A stretch of DNA of 64,000 nt, from positions 1 to 64,000 of the forward strand of contig CAZJYX010000018.1 of the NCBI GenBank assembly GCA_964550375.1, written 5' to 3'. Below the pieces are notes generated by a model. That model ran no database searches. It saw only the letters and a list, made by a program, of their open reading frames with translations, and had not been told where the DNA came from. The stretch comes from JAAYXS01 sp964550375. Lineage in GTDB: Bacteria > Planctomycetota > Phycisphaerae > UBA1845 > Fen-1342. Positions 53,614 to 62,645 of the stretch are shown here, piece after piece; within the stretch, counting starts at the first letter, position 1, and each line of letters begins with the position of its first letter. The translations under genes were made by a program, and so were the position numbers.

Positions 53614-54019
53614 CCTGCGACCGGTCAGCGCCGCGTGGCGCCTGGCCCTGCTCTGCCTGCTGGTGGTGCTGGTGATATCCGCGATCGGCTATGCGCCCAC
53701 GCGGGCGCTGGCCGGGGACACCGGCGTCTGGTCCCTGTTAGTCGGTATGGGCATCGCCCTGGCTGCCGGACTGGCGGGCTTGCTGCCGCCGGTCGTGGCG
53801 CTGCGTCGGCCGCCGCACCAGCGGATGGTTGGCGTGTTGACCGGCATGGCAATTCGCTTCATGCTCACGCTCACGCTGCTGATCCTGGCCCTGCTGTTCG
53901 GGCAGGTGTCCAAGATTGCGCTGGTAACTTGGACAGCCATCGGCTACCTGGCCATGCTGGCGGTGGACACGGCCGGCGTGACCTGGATGCTGAAGCGTGC
54001 GAAGAGGACCGCGACGTGA
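53591..54019 (+). CDS. atpI: AtpI-like membrane protein of the ATP synthase operon
   Basis: 142 residues from the ATG at 53591, four membrane helices (WRLALLCLLVVLVISAIG, LLVGMGIALAAGLAGLLPP, GMAIRFMLTLTLLILALLF, ALVTWTAIGYLAMLAVDTA). It matches AtpI by place and topology, a helper for c-ring assembly, not a core subunit. It overlaps atpZ by 23 bases and its stop overlaps the atpB GTG (GTGA). The exact start is uncertain. Confidence 0.7.
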   Translation: MKMVPKSDLRPVSAAWRLALLCLLVVLVISAIGYAPTRALAGDTGVWSLLVGMGIALAAGLAGLLPPVVALRRPPHQRMVGVLTGMAIRFMLTLTLLILALLFGQVSKIALVTWTAIGYLAMLAVDTAGVTWMLKRAKRTAT

Positions 54020-54915
54020 TTCAGTTACTGCTGGCCGCTGCCAACCCGCTCACGCACGTGGTCCAACATCGCCTGGTCGATTTCGACTTGGGCGGATTCT
54101 GGCCGTTCGACCGGTTCACGGTTCTGAGCAACCAGGCCATCATGCAGTTGGTTGCGGCGGCGCTGCTGGCGTGGCTGATCCCGCGGGCCGCCCGGGCCCG
54201 GGTCGGCAATGACCCGATCGGCCGCCTCGTGCCGCGCGGCCTGGGTAACGCAATCGAGTGGATCTGCGATGCGCTGCGCACGCAGGTGGCGCAGCCGGCG
54301 CTGGGTAAGTATGCGGACCGATTCCTGCCCTACCTCTGGTCGGCGTTCTTCTTCATTCTGACGTGTAACGTGCTGGGTATGATCCCGCTGGCCGACTGGA
54401 GCAAGCCGTTCGTGCCGGGGCACGCCCTGGGCGGCACTGCTACCGGCAATATCATGGTCACGGCGGCCCTGGCCGTTACGACGCTCGTGATGATTGTCGC
54501 CAACGGGCTGCGGCTGCATGGCCTGGGCTACGTCCGGCACTTCTTCATGGGCCCCAAGGGTCTGAACGTGTTTATTGCCGTTCTGGAAGTGGTCGGTCTG
54601 CTCGCCAAGACGTTCGCGCTGGCCATGCGTTTATTCGCGAACATGGTGGCCGGGCACATTCTGCTGGCCGTACTGCTGGGTTTCGTCGGCATGGCCTTCG
54701 GCGGACTGGGCGCGGTGGGTGGGACGCTCATTACGATCCCGGTGCTGCTGGGCAGCGTGGCGATCTACTTCCTGGAACTGTTCGTTGCTTTCCTGCACGC
54801 CTTCATCTTTACGTTCCTCAGCGCGATCTTCATCGGCCAGGCCGTCAATATCCATCACGAGGAGTCGCACGAGAATGAGTGCGAGCCCGCGTCCGCCGCT
54901 GGTCACGGTCATTGA
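54016..54915 (+). CDS. atpB: ATP synthase F0 subunit a
   Basis: 299 residues from a GTG overlapping the atpI stop by four bases. Multi-pass membrane protein that forms the ion half-channels. The essential arginine is in LAMRLFANMVAGH (Arg205). It has the PYLWSAFFFILTCNVLGMIPL and VAFLHAFIFTFLSAIFIGQAV signatures and a His/Glu-rich tail. It belongs to the F0 part of the operon. Confidence 0.95.
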   Translation: MIQLLLAAANPLTHVVQHRLVDFDLGGFWPFDRFTVLSNQAIMQLVAAALLAWLIPRAARARVGNDPIGRLVPRGLGNAIEWICDALRTQVAQPALGKYADRFLPYLWSAFFFILTCNVLGMIPLADWSKPFVPGHALGGTATGNIMVTAALAVTTLVMIVANGLRLHGLGYVRHFFMGPKGLNVFIAVLEVVGLLAKTFALAMRLFANMVAGHILLAVLLGFVGMAFGGLGAVGGTLITIPVLLGSVAIYFLELFVAFLHAFIFTFLSAIFIGQAVNIHHEESHENECEPASAAGHGH

Positions 54916-55065
54916 ACCGCCGCGGTCGGACCACAACCCGAGTTCAAACGCCAGGCCCGCTACGTGGGGTAACGGGCCAGGAGGCTGGAATACGCGATGG
55001 CGCGAAATGAGAGTAACCCGTCGGGCCACCCCACCGCTCGGCACCAGTGTCTGAAAGGACGGATC

Positions 55066-55431
55066 ATGAGGAAACTTCGTTCACTCGCGGCCCTGACGAT
55101 CATCCTGGCGGGGTTTGCGCTGGGCGGTGCCGACGTCGCACTGGGTCAGACGACCGACGACGTGGAAGCAGCGCACAGCGAAGTGATCAGCACCGGCGGC
55201 GCATCCTACGACGCGGGCCTCAAGGCCATTGGCGCTGCCATCGGCGCCGCGCTGGTCATCATGGGCGGTGCCACGGGCATCAGCCGCATTGGCAGCAGTG
55301 CCGTTGAGTCGATGGCGCGCCAGCCGGAGGCCGCCGGCCCGATCAACTTCGCCATGATTGTTTCGGCGGCGATGATCGAGGGCGCCACGCTGTTCGCGGT
55401 CGTGGTGTGCCTGCTGGCGATCATCCTCTAG
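55066..55431 (+). CDS. atpE: ATP synthase F0 subunit c
   Basis: 121 residues with a 27-residue cleavable-looking signal (LRSLAALTIILAGFALGGAD), unusual for c subunits but seen in Planctomycetota and some others. The two-helix hairpin carries ARQPE in the loop and Glu105 in SAAMIEGATLF as the proton carrier. The residue equivalent to the Na+-type Gln is Ile and the residue after Glu is Gly, so coupling is most likely to H+, not Na+. AAAGGACGG precedes the ATG; atpB lies 150 bases upstream. Confidence 0.93.
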   Translation: MRKLRSLAALTIILAGFALGGADVALGQTTDDVEAAHSEVISTGGASYDAGLKAIGAAIGAALVIMGGATGISRIGSSAVESMARQPEAAGPINFAMIVSAAMIEGATLFAVVVCLLAIIL

Positions 55432-55503
55432 CTCTGGCGTTGAGCGCGGCGCGGGCCGGCGGCCGACTCCGTCTCCGGCCCGTGCGCGGCAAGGAGTAGC
55501 GCT

Positions 55504-56094
55504 GTGTTCAACTTGAATCGCCCGCTGCTTGCGGCCATCGGCGGTGTGTTGGCGCTGGCCGGCGCGGCCGGCGCCGCGGAAGGCGGCGGGGACACGGACA
55601 TCTTCAACGCCGACATCGGCAACTTCATCTTCACCCTGATCGTCTTCATCTGCGTGATCGGCGTGCTGGGGAGGTTCGGCTGGAAGCCGCTGCTGACCGT
55701 GCTGAACGAGCGGGAGCGGACGATCCGCGAGTCGCTGGAGGCGGCCCGCGCGGAGCGCGCGCGGGCGGAGCAGTTGCTGGCGGACTACCAGGCGCAGCTC
55801 GACCGGGCCCGGCAAGAGGCCACGGCGCTGGTTGACGAGGGCCGCCGTGACGCCGCCGTTGTGCGGCAGCGCATCCAGGAAGAGACCAAGCGTGAGGCCA
55901 CGGAGATGCTGGAGCGCGCCCGCCGGGAGATCAAGCTCGCCACCGACACGGCAGTAAAGGAAATATACGATCAGACCGCGGAGCTGGCCGTGCAGGTGGC
56001 CGGCCGCATCATCCAGAAGGAGCTGTCGGCCGGCGACCATCAAGAACTGGTCACGGAATCGCTTGAACGCATGGAGCAGACCGGTCTGAACTGA
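55504..56094 (+). CDS. atpF: ATP synthase F0 subunit b
   Basis: 196 residues from a GTG with AAGGAG upstream. Signal-like N-terminus (PLLAAIGGVLALAGAAGA), membrane helix FIFTLIVFICVIGVLGRFGW, then the long charged coiled coil typical of b (RTIRESLEAARAERARAEQL...). Peripheral stalk subunit joining F0 to F1. It lies 72 bases after atpE. Confidence 0.93.
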   Translation: MFNLNRPLLAAIGGVLALAGAAGAAEGGGDTDIFNADIGNFIFTLIVFICVIGVLGRFGWKPLLTVLNERERTIRESLEAARAERARAEQLLADYQAQLDRARQEATALVDEGRRDAAVVRQRIQEETKREATEMLERARREIKLATDTAVKEIYDQTAELAVQVAGRIIQKELSAGDHQELVTESLERMEQTGLN

Positions 56095-56119
56095 CGGTGT
56101 CGCCGGGAGCCGCCCGCAC

Positions 56120-56704
56120 ATGATCGAAATCCTCAAGGGTATCGACGTTGCCGATGTCTACGCTGCGGCCCTGTTTGCGCTGGCCCAGGAGGCGGAGCGC
56201 ATTGACGACTTCGGCGACGAACTGGGCGAACTAGCCGAGCTGCACGCGCGTGAGCCGGGCTTCGCCGCGTTTATGACCTCCTCGGCGGTTGACACCGATG
56301 CCCGCCGCAAGAGCCTGGAGCGGATGTTTCGCCGCCGGCTGAGCGATCTGGTGCTCAACACGCTGCACGTAATGAATGAGCACGGCCGGGCCGGGCTGGT
56401 ACCGCAGTTGTCGCGCGCCTATGCCTTGCGGGTGGAAGATGCCCGGGGGCAGATCGAAGTGACGGCTACCAGCGCCGTGGGACTCGATGCGGCGCAGCGG
56501 GCGGAGGTGGCGCGGGTCGCCGAGCGGCTGGCCCGCAAGCAGCCGCTGGTCGAGTATGTGGTGGATCCCGGCTTGATCGGCGGGTTGGTCTTGGAGATCG
56601 GCGACCACCGCTTTGATTACTCGGTCCGGCGCCAACTGCGCACAGCCCACGAGCGGCTGCGGGAGCGCGGTGAGCGCGGTCTGCCGATCGGCGCGGAACC
56701 GTGA
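56120..56704 (+). CDS. atpH: ATP synthase F1 subunit delta
   Basis: 194 residues. Family pattern DVYAAALFALAQEAERIDDF at the start, LVLNTLHVMNEHGRAGLVPQL in the middle and the C-terminal DPGLIGGLVLEIGDHRFDYS with the RRQL that follows. It connects the stalk to the F1 head. It follows atpF by 25 bases. Confidence 0.93.
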   Translation: MIEILKGIDVADVYAAALFALAQEAERIDDFGDELGELAELHAREPGFAAFMTSSAVDTDARRKSLERMFRRRLSDLVLNTLHVMNEHGRAGLVPQLSRAYALRVEDARGQIEVTATSAVGLDAAQRAEVARVAERLARKQPLVEYVVDPGLIGGLVLEIGDHRFDYSVRRQLRTAHERLRERGERGLPIGAEP

Positions 56705-56768
56705 CGGCAACCCGCCCGGAGTTGACGGAACACTGACAGGAACGAAACCCGAGCAACCGGCCAGAGTC

Positions 56769-58439
56769 ATGAAATTCAAGGCAGATGAGATCGCCAGCGT
56801 CATCAAAGAGGAAATCAGTCGCTACCAGGCCGAGCTCGACGTGGCCGAAGTGGGCCAGGTTCTGGAGGTCGGCGACGGCGTCGCCAGGGTTTTCGGCCTG
56901 GCCAACGCCATGGCCGGCGAGATGCTCCAGTTCGAGAGCGGTGCCGTAGGGCTGGTGTTCAATCTCGAGGAAACGGCCATTGGAGCCGTGGTGCTGGGCG
57001 GTTACCTGGATATCAAGGCCGGCGACGAGGTGCGCACGACCGGCCGGCTGCTGAGCGTACCAGTCGGCGACGCCCTGGTGGGCCGGGTGGTCGATCCGCT
57101 GGGGCGCCCGTTGGACGGCCGCGGCCCGATTCAATCACCGCACCGCCGCCCGCTCGAGGTCATCGCCCCCGGCATCGCGGAACGACAGCCGGTCAATGAG
57201 CCGCTGCAAACGGGCGTCAAGGCGATCGACAGCATGATCCCGATCGGCCGTGGCCAGCGCGAGCTGATCATCGGCGATCGGAAGACCGGCAAGACCGCCA
57301 TCGCGGTTGACACGATCCTCAATCAGCGTGGCACCGGCGTCATCTGCGTTTACGTGGCCATCGGGCAGAAGGAGTCAACGGTCGCGACGATTGTCGAGAC
57401 GCTGCGCAAGCATGATGCCCTGGACTACAGCATTGTCGTGTCGGCGGGTGCGTCGGACCCGGCGCCGCTCCAGTACATCGCGCCGTACGCCGGCTGCGCC
57501 ATGGCCGAGTATTTCGTGTACGAGCACGGTCGGGCCACGCTGTGCGTGTACGACGATCTGTCGAAGCAGGCCCAGGCCTATCGGCAGCTTTCGCTGCTGC
57601 TGCGCCGCCCGCCCGGCCGCGAGGCTTACCCCGGTGACGTCTTCTACCTGCACAGCCGGCTGCTGGAGCGCGCCTGCAAGCTGGCGGAACTGAGGATCAT
57701 CACGACGCGGAACGCCCCACCGGACACCAAGGCCGGCGTCAACTGCAAAGTCTACAAGGGCGAGCAGGACGCCGCGGCGTTGCAGGCCGATTATGCGGCC
57801 CTGTCGAACAAGGATCAGCATGAGATTCGGCGGGTGCCCGCCAGCGGTGGCAGCCTGACGGCCCTGCCGGTCATCGAGACGCTGGAAGGCGAGGTATCGG
57901 CTTACATTCCCACGAATGTGATCTCCATCACCGACGGCCAGATCTACCTGGAGCCGGACCTGTTCTTCGCGGGCGTGCGGCCGGCCGTCAACGCCGGCAT
58001 CAGTGTCAGCCGGGTCGGCGGCAAGGCGCAGGTGCCGCTGATGAAGCGGGTCGCCGGTTCACTGCGGCTGGACCTGGCGGCCTTTCGCGAGCTGGAGGCT
58101 TTCGCGCAACTGGGGACTGAGTTGGATGCCGCCACGCAGCGGGCGCTTGATCGGGGTCGCGCGATGGTGGAGCTGCTGAAGCAACCGCAGTACGAGCCGA
58201 TGCCGGTGGTGGACCAGGTGCTCTCGATTCACGCCGGCACGCGGGGGTTTCTCGATGACCTGCCGCTCGATCGCATCCGCGCTTTCGAGCAGCAGCTCCT
58301 GAAGCATTATCGTGACGAGTTCCCGGAGGTACGCGACGAGGTGGCCGCAGCGCAAGCACTATCGGACGATCTGGAGAATCGGCTCAGGGAGATCGTACGC
58401 AACTTCAAGAGTGCCTTTGCGGCTCAGCAGGACGGATAG
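56769..58439 (+). CDS. atpA: ATP synthase F1 subunit alpha
   Basis: 556 residues from the ATG at 56769 (the frame extends to 56613 inside atpH). Nucleotide-binding, non-catalytic subunit; Walker A GDRKTGKT at 169-176, LGRPLDGRGPI, GQKESTVATIVETLRKHDAL. About 50 residues longer than E. coli alpha. Most extra length is an insertion near residues 325-350, with KVYKGEQDAAALQADYAAL and KDQHEIRRVPASGGSL, a form known in some bacterial alpha subunits. It is in tandem with atpG three bases later. Confidence 0.95.
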   Translation: MKFKADEIASVIKEEISRYQAELDVAEVGQVLEVGDGVARVFGLANAMAGEMLQFESGAVGLVFNLEETAIGAVVLGGYLDIKAGDEVRTTGRLLSVPVGDALVGRVVDPLGRPLDGRGPIQSPHRRPLEVIAPGIAERQPVNEPLQTGVKAIDSMIPIGRGQRELIIGDRKTGKTAIAVDTILNQRGTGVICVYVAIGQKESTVATIVETLRKHDALDYSIVVSAGASDPAPLQYIAPYAGCAMAEYFVYEHGRATLCVYDDLSKQAQAYRQLSLLLRRPPGREAYPGDVFYLHSRLLERACKLAELRIITTRNAPPDTKAGVNCKVYKGEQDAAALQADYAALSNKDQHEIRRVPASGGSLTALPVIETLEGEVSAYIPTNVISITDGQIYLEPDLFFAGVRPAVNAGISVSRVGGKAQVPLMKRVAGSLRLDLAAFRELEAFAQLGTELDAATQRALDRGRAMVELLKQPQYEPMPVVDQVLSIHAGTRGFLDDLPLDRIRAFEQQLLKHYRDEFPEVRDEVAAAQALSDDLENRLREIVRNFKSAFAAQQDG

Positions 58440-58442
58440 CCG

Positions 58443-59321
58443 ATGGCCAAGGCCCGCGCGATTGTCAAGCGCCGCCGAGCGGTGCAGAACATCCGCAAGA
58501 TCACGTCGACGATGCAGCTCATCGCGACGGCGCGTTTTCAGAAATGTCTGCAGCGTGCCATGGCGAGCAAGCCGTACACCGCGCGGATCGTGGAGATGTT
58601 GCAGACCCTGTCCGGGCAGGCCGACATCGCGGACCCCCTGCTGCGGCCCAACGCGCAAGCCCAGCGCAGCATCCTGCTGACGATCACTTCCAACCGCGGG
58701 CTGTGCGGCGCATACAACGCCACCGTCCTGCGCGTGGCCATGCAACATTACGCCAAGCTGCTCGAACAGCAGATAACGCCGCTGCTGGAAATGGTCGGCA
58801 AGAAGGGCGTCAACTTCTGCCGGTTCCTGGGCTACGAACTGGCCGAGACGATCACGGACGTCGAGGACCGCATCGCCTTCAGTCGCGTGGCCGAGATAGC
58901 AGAACGCTACATGCGCGGTTATCGCGAGGGCGAACTGGCGCGGGTGGACGTGGCGTTCATGCGTTTTCATTCGGTGGCGGTCCAGCGGCCGGCGGTCGTG
59001 CAGTTACTGCCGATCCAACCGGCCGAGCCGGCTGAGCCGACCGCGCCAACCCCGCGCCAGGAGGTCGAGTTTGACTTCTCGCCGCCCCCGGCGCAACTGC
59101 TCGCGGCGCTGATTCCTGAATCCGTCAAGATCCACTTGTACCAGTGCTTCAACGACGCGATCGTCAGTGAGCAAGTGTCCCGCATGGTGGCCATGAAGGC
59201 CGCCACCGATGCCGGCGGGGACATGATCCGCCACCTCACCCGCGAGTATAACCGCGCCCGCCAGTCACAGATTACGCTCGAACTGGCGGATATCGTCGGT
59301 GGCGCGGAGGCGGTGAAGTGA
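58443..59321 (+). CDS. atpG: ATP synthase F1 subunit gamma
   Basis: 292 residues. Central stalk: N-terminal helix AIVKRRRAVQNIRKITSTM, ITSNRGLCGAYNATVLR, and the C-terminal helix MVAMKAATDAGGDMIRHLT with LTREYNRARQSQIT and ELADIVGGAEA. A Pro/Glu-rich insert (about 198-215, EPAEPTAPTPRQE) is unusual. The start follows atpA by three bases. Confidence 0.95.
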   Translation: MAKARAIVKRRRAVQNIRKITSTMQLIATARFQKCLQRAMASKPYTARIVEMLQTLSGQADIADPLLRPNAQAQRSILLTITSNRGLCGAYNATVLRVAMQHYAKLLEQQITPLLEMVGKKGVNFCRFLGYELAETITDVEDRIAFSRVAEIAERYMRGYREGELARVDVAFMRFHSVAVQRPAVVQLLPIQPAEPAEPTAPTPRQEVEFDFSPPPAQLLAALIPESVKIHLYQCFNDAIVSEQVSRMVAMKAATDAGGDMIRHLTREYNRARQSQITLELADIVGGAEAVK

Positions 59322-59523
59322 TGAGCGTGGCGGCACGGCAGGCAGCCCAGCCCGGGCGGGGCGTGCGACCCGCCGGCGAGACCGGCCGCGTTCGCCGTCA
59401 GCGTGAATCGAGTCCGGCTGCCGCAAGCCGCCGGATGTCAGCGGAAATCCTGCAAACTTCGCGCGCGTGCGGCCGCCACCGGTCGCCGGCGCGTCACTTG
59501 GCACCATCAATTGGACGTTGATT

Positions 59524-60981
59524 ATGGCTACGAACGGCGAAAACTGGGGTACGGTCACGCAGGTAATCGGCTCGACGCTGGACGCCGAGTTCGCCGAAGA
59601 CCGCATGCCGAGAATCTACAACGCCCTGCACGTGCAGGTGAAGCGGCCGGTCGGTGACGTGAGCGAAGAGGAGACCTTGTGGTGCGAAGTCGCCCAGCAC
59701 CTAGGCGGCGGCCGGGTGCGGGCCGTGGCGCTTGGTTCGACCGACGGCCTGGTGCGCGGGTCCCGGATCCTGGACACGGGGGCACCCATCACGGTGCCCG
59801 TGGGCGAGGCCACGCTTGGCCGGGTGTTCAACCTGGTCGGCGAGCCGGTGGACGGCCGTGGTCCGGTCGCGGTCAAGGAGCGCCGACCGATTCACCACGA
59901 GCCGCCCGAGTTCGCCGACCTGACGCCCAAGACTGAGCAGTTTGAAACCGGCATCAAAGTGATTGATCTGCTCGTGCCGTTTGTGCGCGGCGGGAAGATC
60001 GGTCTGTTCGGCGGGGCCGGCCTGGGCAAGACCGTGGTCATCCAGGAACTTATCGCCCGTATCGCCACGCAGCACGGCGGATACTCGGTCTTCGCCGGCG
60101 TGGGCGAGCGCACGCGCGAGGGCAATGATCTCTGGCTGGAGATGCAGGCGGCCAAGATCGGCAACACCGGCAAGTCCGTCATTGACCAGACCGCGATGGT
60201 CTTCGGGCAAATGAACGAGCCGCCCGGCTCGCGCCTGCGGGCGGCCCTGACCGCCCTGACGATGGCCGAGTACTTCCGGGACCAGAGCGGCACCGACACG
60301 CTGCTCTTCATCGACAACATCTTCCGCTTCTCGCAGGCCGGCTCCGAGGTCTCGGCGCTGCTTGGCCGCATGCCGTCGGCGGTCGGCTATCAGCCGACGC
60401 TCGGCACGGAGATGGGCGAGCTGCAGGAGCGCATCACGTCCACGAAGCAGGGTGCCGTCACGTCCGTGCAGGCCGTCTACGTGCCGGCGGACGACCTGAC
60501 CGATCCGGCTCCGGCCACGACATTCACCCACCTGGACGCCTTCATCGTGCTGGAGCGCTCGATTTCCGAGAAGGGCATCTATCCCGCCATCGACCCGCTG
60601 GCCTCCTCCAGCCGCATCCTGGACCCCGGCATCGTCGGCGCGGAGCACTACGCCACCGCCCGCCAGGTGCAGGAGATCCTGCAGCGTTACCGCAGCTTGC
60701 AGGACATCATCGCGATCCTGGGCGTCGAGGAGCTCTCCGAGGAGGACAAGCTCATCGTCGCGCGGGCCCGCAAGATCGAGCGGTTCCTTTCGCAGCCGTT
60801 CTTCGTGGCCGAGACGTTCACCGGCTTCCCGGGCAACTACACGAAGCGCGAGGACACGATCCGCAGCTTCCGGGAGATCTGCGAGGGGAAATGGGACCAT
60901 TTGCCCGAGCAGGCCTTCATGTATGTCGGCTCGGTCGAACAGGCCGCTGAGAAGGCGGAGCGCATCGCGGCGGAGAGCTAA
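59524..60981 (+). CDS. atpD: ATP synthase F1 subunit beta
   Basis: 485 residues; catalytic subunit with Walker A GGAGLGKT (163-170), GERTREGNDLWLEM, and DNIFRFSQAGSEVSALLGRM. The ATG at 59524 has a weak ribosome site and the frame extends upstream to 59467. Between atpG and atpD is a 200-base gap in which no gene is seen. The usual next gene, atpC (epsilon), is not present: 60982-61212 is non-coding. Confidence 0.95.
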   Translation: MATNGENWGTVTQVIGSTLDAEFAEDRMPRIYNALHVQVKRPVGDVSEEETLWCEVAQHLGGGRVRAVALGSTDGLVRGSRILDTGAPITVPVGEATLGRVFNLVGEPVDGRGPVAVKERRPIHHEPPEFADLTPKTEQFETGIKVIDLLVPFVRGGKIGLFGGAGLGKTVVIQELIARIATQHGGYSVFAGVGERTREGNDLWLEMQAAKIGNTGKSVIDQTAMVFGQMNEPPGSRLRAALTALTMAEYFRDQSGTDTLLFIDNIFRFSQAGSEVSALLGRMPSAVGYQPTLGTEMGELQERITSTKQGAVTSVQAVYVPADDLTDPAPATTFTHLDAFIVLERSISEKGIYPAIDPLASSSRILDPGIVGAEHYATARQVQEILQRYRSLQDIIAILGVEELSEEDKLIVARARKIERFLSQPFFVAETFTGFPGNYTKREDTIRSFREICEGKWDHLPEQAFMYVGSVEQAAEKAERIAAES

Positions 60982-61169
60982 GCGGCCACATTGCCGCGGG
61001 AATTCCCGACACCGACGGACTAGAATGGTGCTTCGGGCAGGCGCGGGCCAAGGCCGACGCCGGCGCGCCGCGCAGACATCCGGCTCTGGGCTTCTGCTGG
61101 GCAGCCTGGTTGGGTACAATCCGCAGCGCTTGTCAAAGTCATTTCCACGTGCACATGAGTTGGGCACCT

Positions 61170-61197
61170 GACTCGGCGGTCGCACTGCGGCCGAGTC
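61170..61197. repeat. Hairpin between atpD and the mscS-type gene
   Basis: GACTCGGC, 12-base loop, GCCGAGTC: an 8-bp perfect stem 15 bases before the MscS start, in the 231-base gap after the ATP synthase operon. No T-run, so it may be an mRNA leader structure next to the GGAGA ribosome site or a weak terminator. Confidence 0.4.
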
Positions 61198-61212
61198 GCT
61201 GGAGACACTGCC

Positions 61213-62562
61213 ATGACGCTTTGGAGAGCCGCGGTGAATCCGTGGGTATCGGTGATTTCCATGGGACTGCTGGGCGCGCTGCTGGGCTGGTCGGCCCCGG
61301 CGTTCGCGGAGGATCAGTCGGGGTCGCAGACGGCGGCTGATCCGACGGTCATGCTTGAGGACCTCAGGCTGATGCTCAGGCCACTGACGAAGGACGAGTT
61401 GGTCAGTGAGGCGGATGCCTGGCTGGGGCTGGTGAAGGCCAAGGCGCTGGAGATCAGTGCCCAGGAAATCAGCGTCAGGCGCATGGCGCGACAGATGGAA
61501 GCGCCTGAGCAACCGTCCGACGCGGATGCCGCGGCGCGCCTGGCGCGCAGCAGGCAGGAGCTGCTGGAAGGAATCGTTAAGTTGCGTGAGGAGCGGACCG
61601 CGCTGGCGGATCGCTTGAACACGGTGCTCACGGCGCTGGAGGCCAAGGGCGGTGAGACGGAGTCATATCACAAGTACTTGGCGACGGTGGCCGGGCTTAC
61701 GACTGACGTGGCCGCTTCCGACGCAGCGCAGTGGTGGACGACCGTGCGCGGCTGGCTGACCTCGAAGGAAGGCGGCATTCGCTGGGGCTGGAACATCTGC
61801 CAGTTCATCGCAACGATCATCGTGTTCTGGATCCTGGCACGCATTGCCAGCGCTGCCGCGGCGCGCGCCCTGACGATGGCCAGAAGCACGACGGACCTGA
61901 TGCGGAGATTCGTGGCGTCGCTCGTGCGGCGGATCGTATTCTGGGGGGGCGTGCTCGTCGCGATCACTTTCCTGGAAGTGCAGGTCGGGCCGCTGCTGGC
62001 GATTGTCGGCGCCGCCGGTTTCGTGGTGGCCTTCGCCTTGCAGGGGACGTTAAGCAACTTCGCCAGCGGGCTGATGATCCTGGCCCAGCGGCCGTTCGAT
62101 GTCGGCGATGCCATCAACGTCGGCGGCGTGGTGGGCGTCGTGAAGGCGATGAGCCTGGTATCCACGGAGATCAACACGCCGGACAACCAGCGCGTCGTCC
62201 TGCCGAACAACGCCATCTGGGGGAGCGTGATCACGAACATCACCGGCTTGCCGACGCGGCGCGTGGACCTGACATTCGGCATCGGCTACGGCGATGATGC
62301 GGATAAGGCGATGGCGATTCTGGAAGACCTCGTGCAGCAGCACGAGCTGGTGCTGGCCGACCCGGCCCCGGTCGTGAAGCTGCACGAGCTGGGTGACTCG
62401 TCCGTGAACCTGGTCTGTCGCCCGTGGACGAAGACGTCGGACTACTGGACGGTCTACTGGGACATCACGCGGCAGGCCAAGCAGCGCTTCGACGCCGCGG
62501 GCATCTCGATCCCGTTCCCGCAACGCGACGTGCACCTGTACCAGGAGACGCCCGCCCGCTGA
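61213..62562 (+). CDS. MscS-family mechanosensitive channel with extra N-terminal domain
   Basis: 449 residues. Signal peptide (MGLLGALLGWSAPAFA), a helical extracytoplasmic region (about 45-175, coiled-coil-like), then three helices and the MscS core. The pore helix reads PLLAIVGAAGFVVAFALQGT followed by LSNFASGLMILAQRPFDVGD, and the beta domain DNQRVVLPNNAIWGSVITN, FGIGYGDDADKAMAILEDL. It releases solutes on hypo-osmotic shock. GGAGA lies eight bases before the ATG. It is longer than E. coli MscS (286) due to the N-terminal domain. Confidence 0.9.
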   Translation: MTLWRAAVNPWVSVISMGLLGALLGWSAPAFAEDQSGSQTAADPTVMLEDLRLMLRPLTKDELVSEADAWLGLVKAKALEISAQEISVRRMARQMEAPEQPSDADAAARLARSRQELLEGIVKLREERTALADRLNTVLTALEAKGGETESYHKYLATVAGLTTDVAASDAAQWWTTVRGWLTSKEGGIRWGWNICQFIATIIVFWILARIASAAAARALTMARSTTDLMRRFVASLVRRIVFWGGVLVAITFLEVQVGPLLAIVGAAGFVVAFALQGTLSNFASGLMILAQRPFDVGDAINVGGVVGVVKAMSLVSTEINTPDNQRVVLPNNAIWGSVITNITGLPTRRVDLTFGIGYGDDADKAMAILEDLVQQHELVLADPAPVVKLHELGDSSVNLVCRPWTKTSDYWTVYWDITRQAKQRFDAAGISIPFPQRDVHLYQETPAR

Positions 62563-62645
62563 GCGGTGCGGACCAGCCGGAATGCCGCGCCCCGGCGCGC
62601 GTCAGGGCCCGCGATCGTGAGGTCGGACTGTCGCCAACACGGCGC

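Noticed and set aside
60982..61212. Hidden atpC after atpD
   Set aside because: No frame of suitable length or sequence (epsilon beta-sandwich and helical hairpin) is open on the plus strand here.
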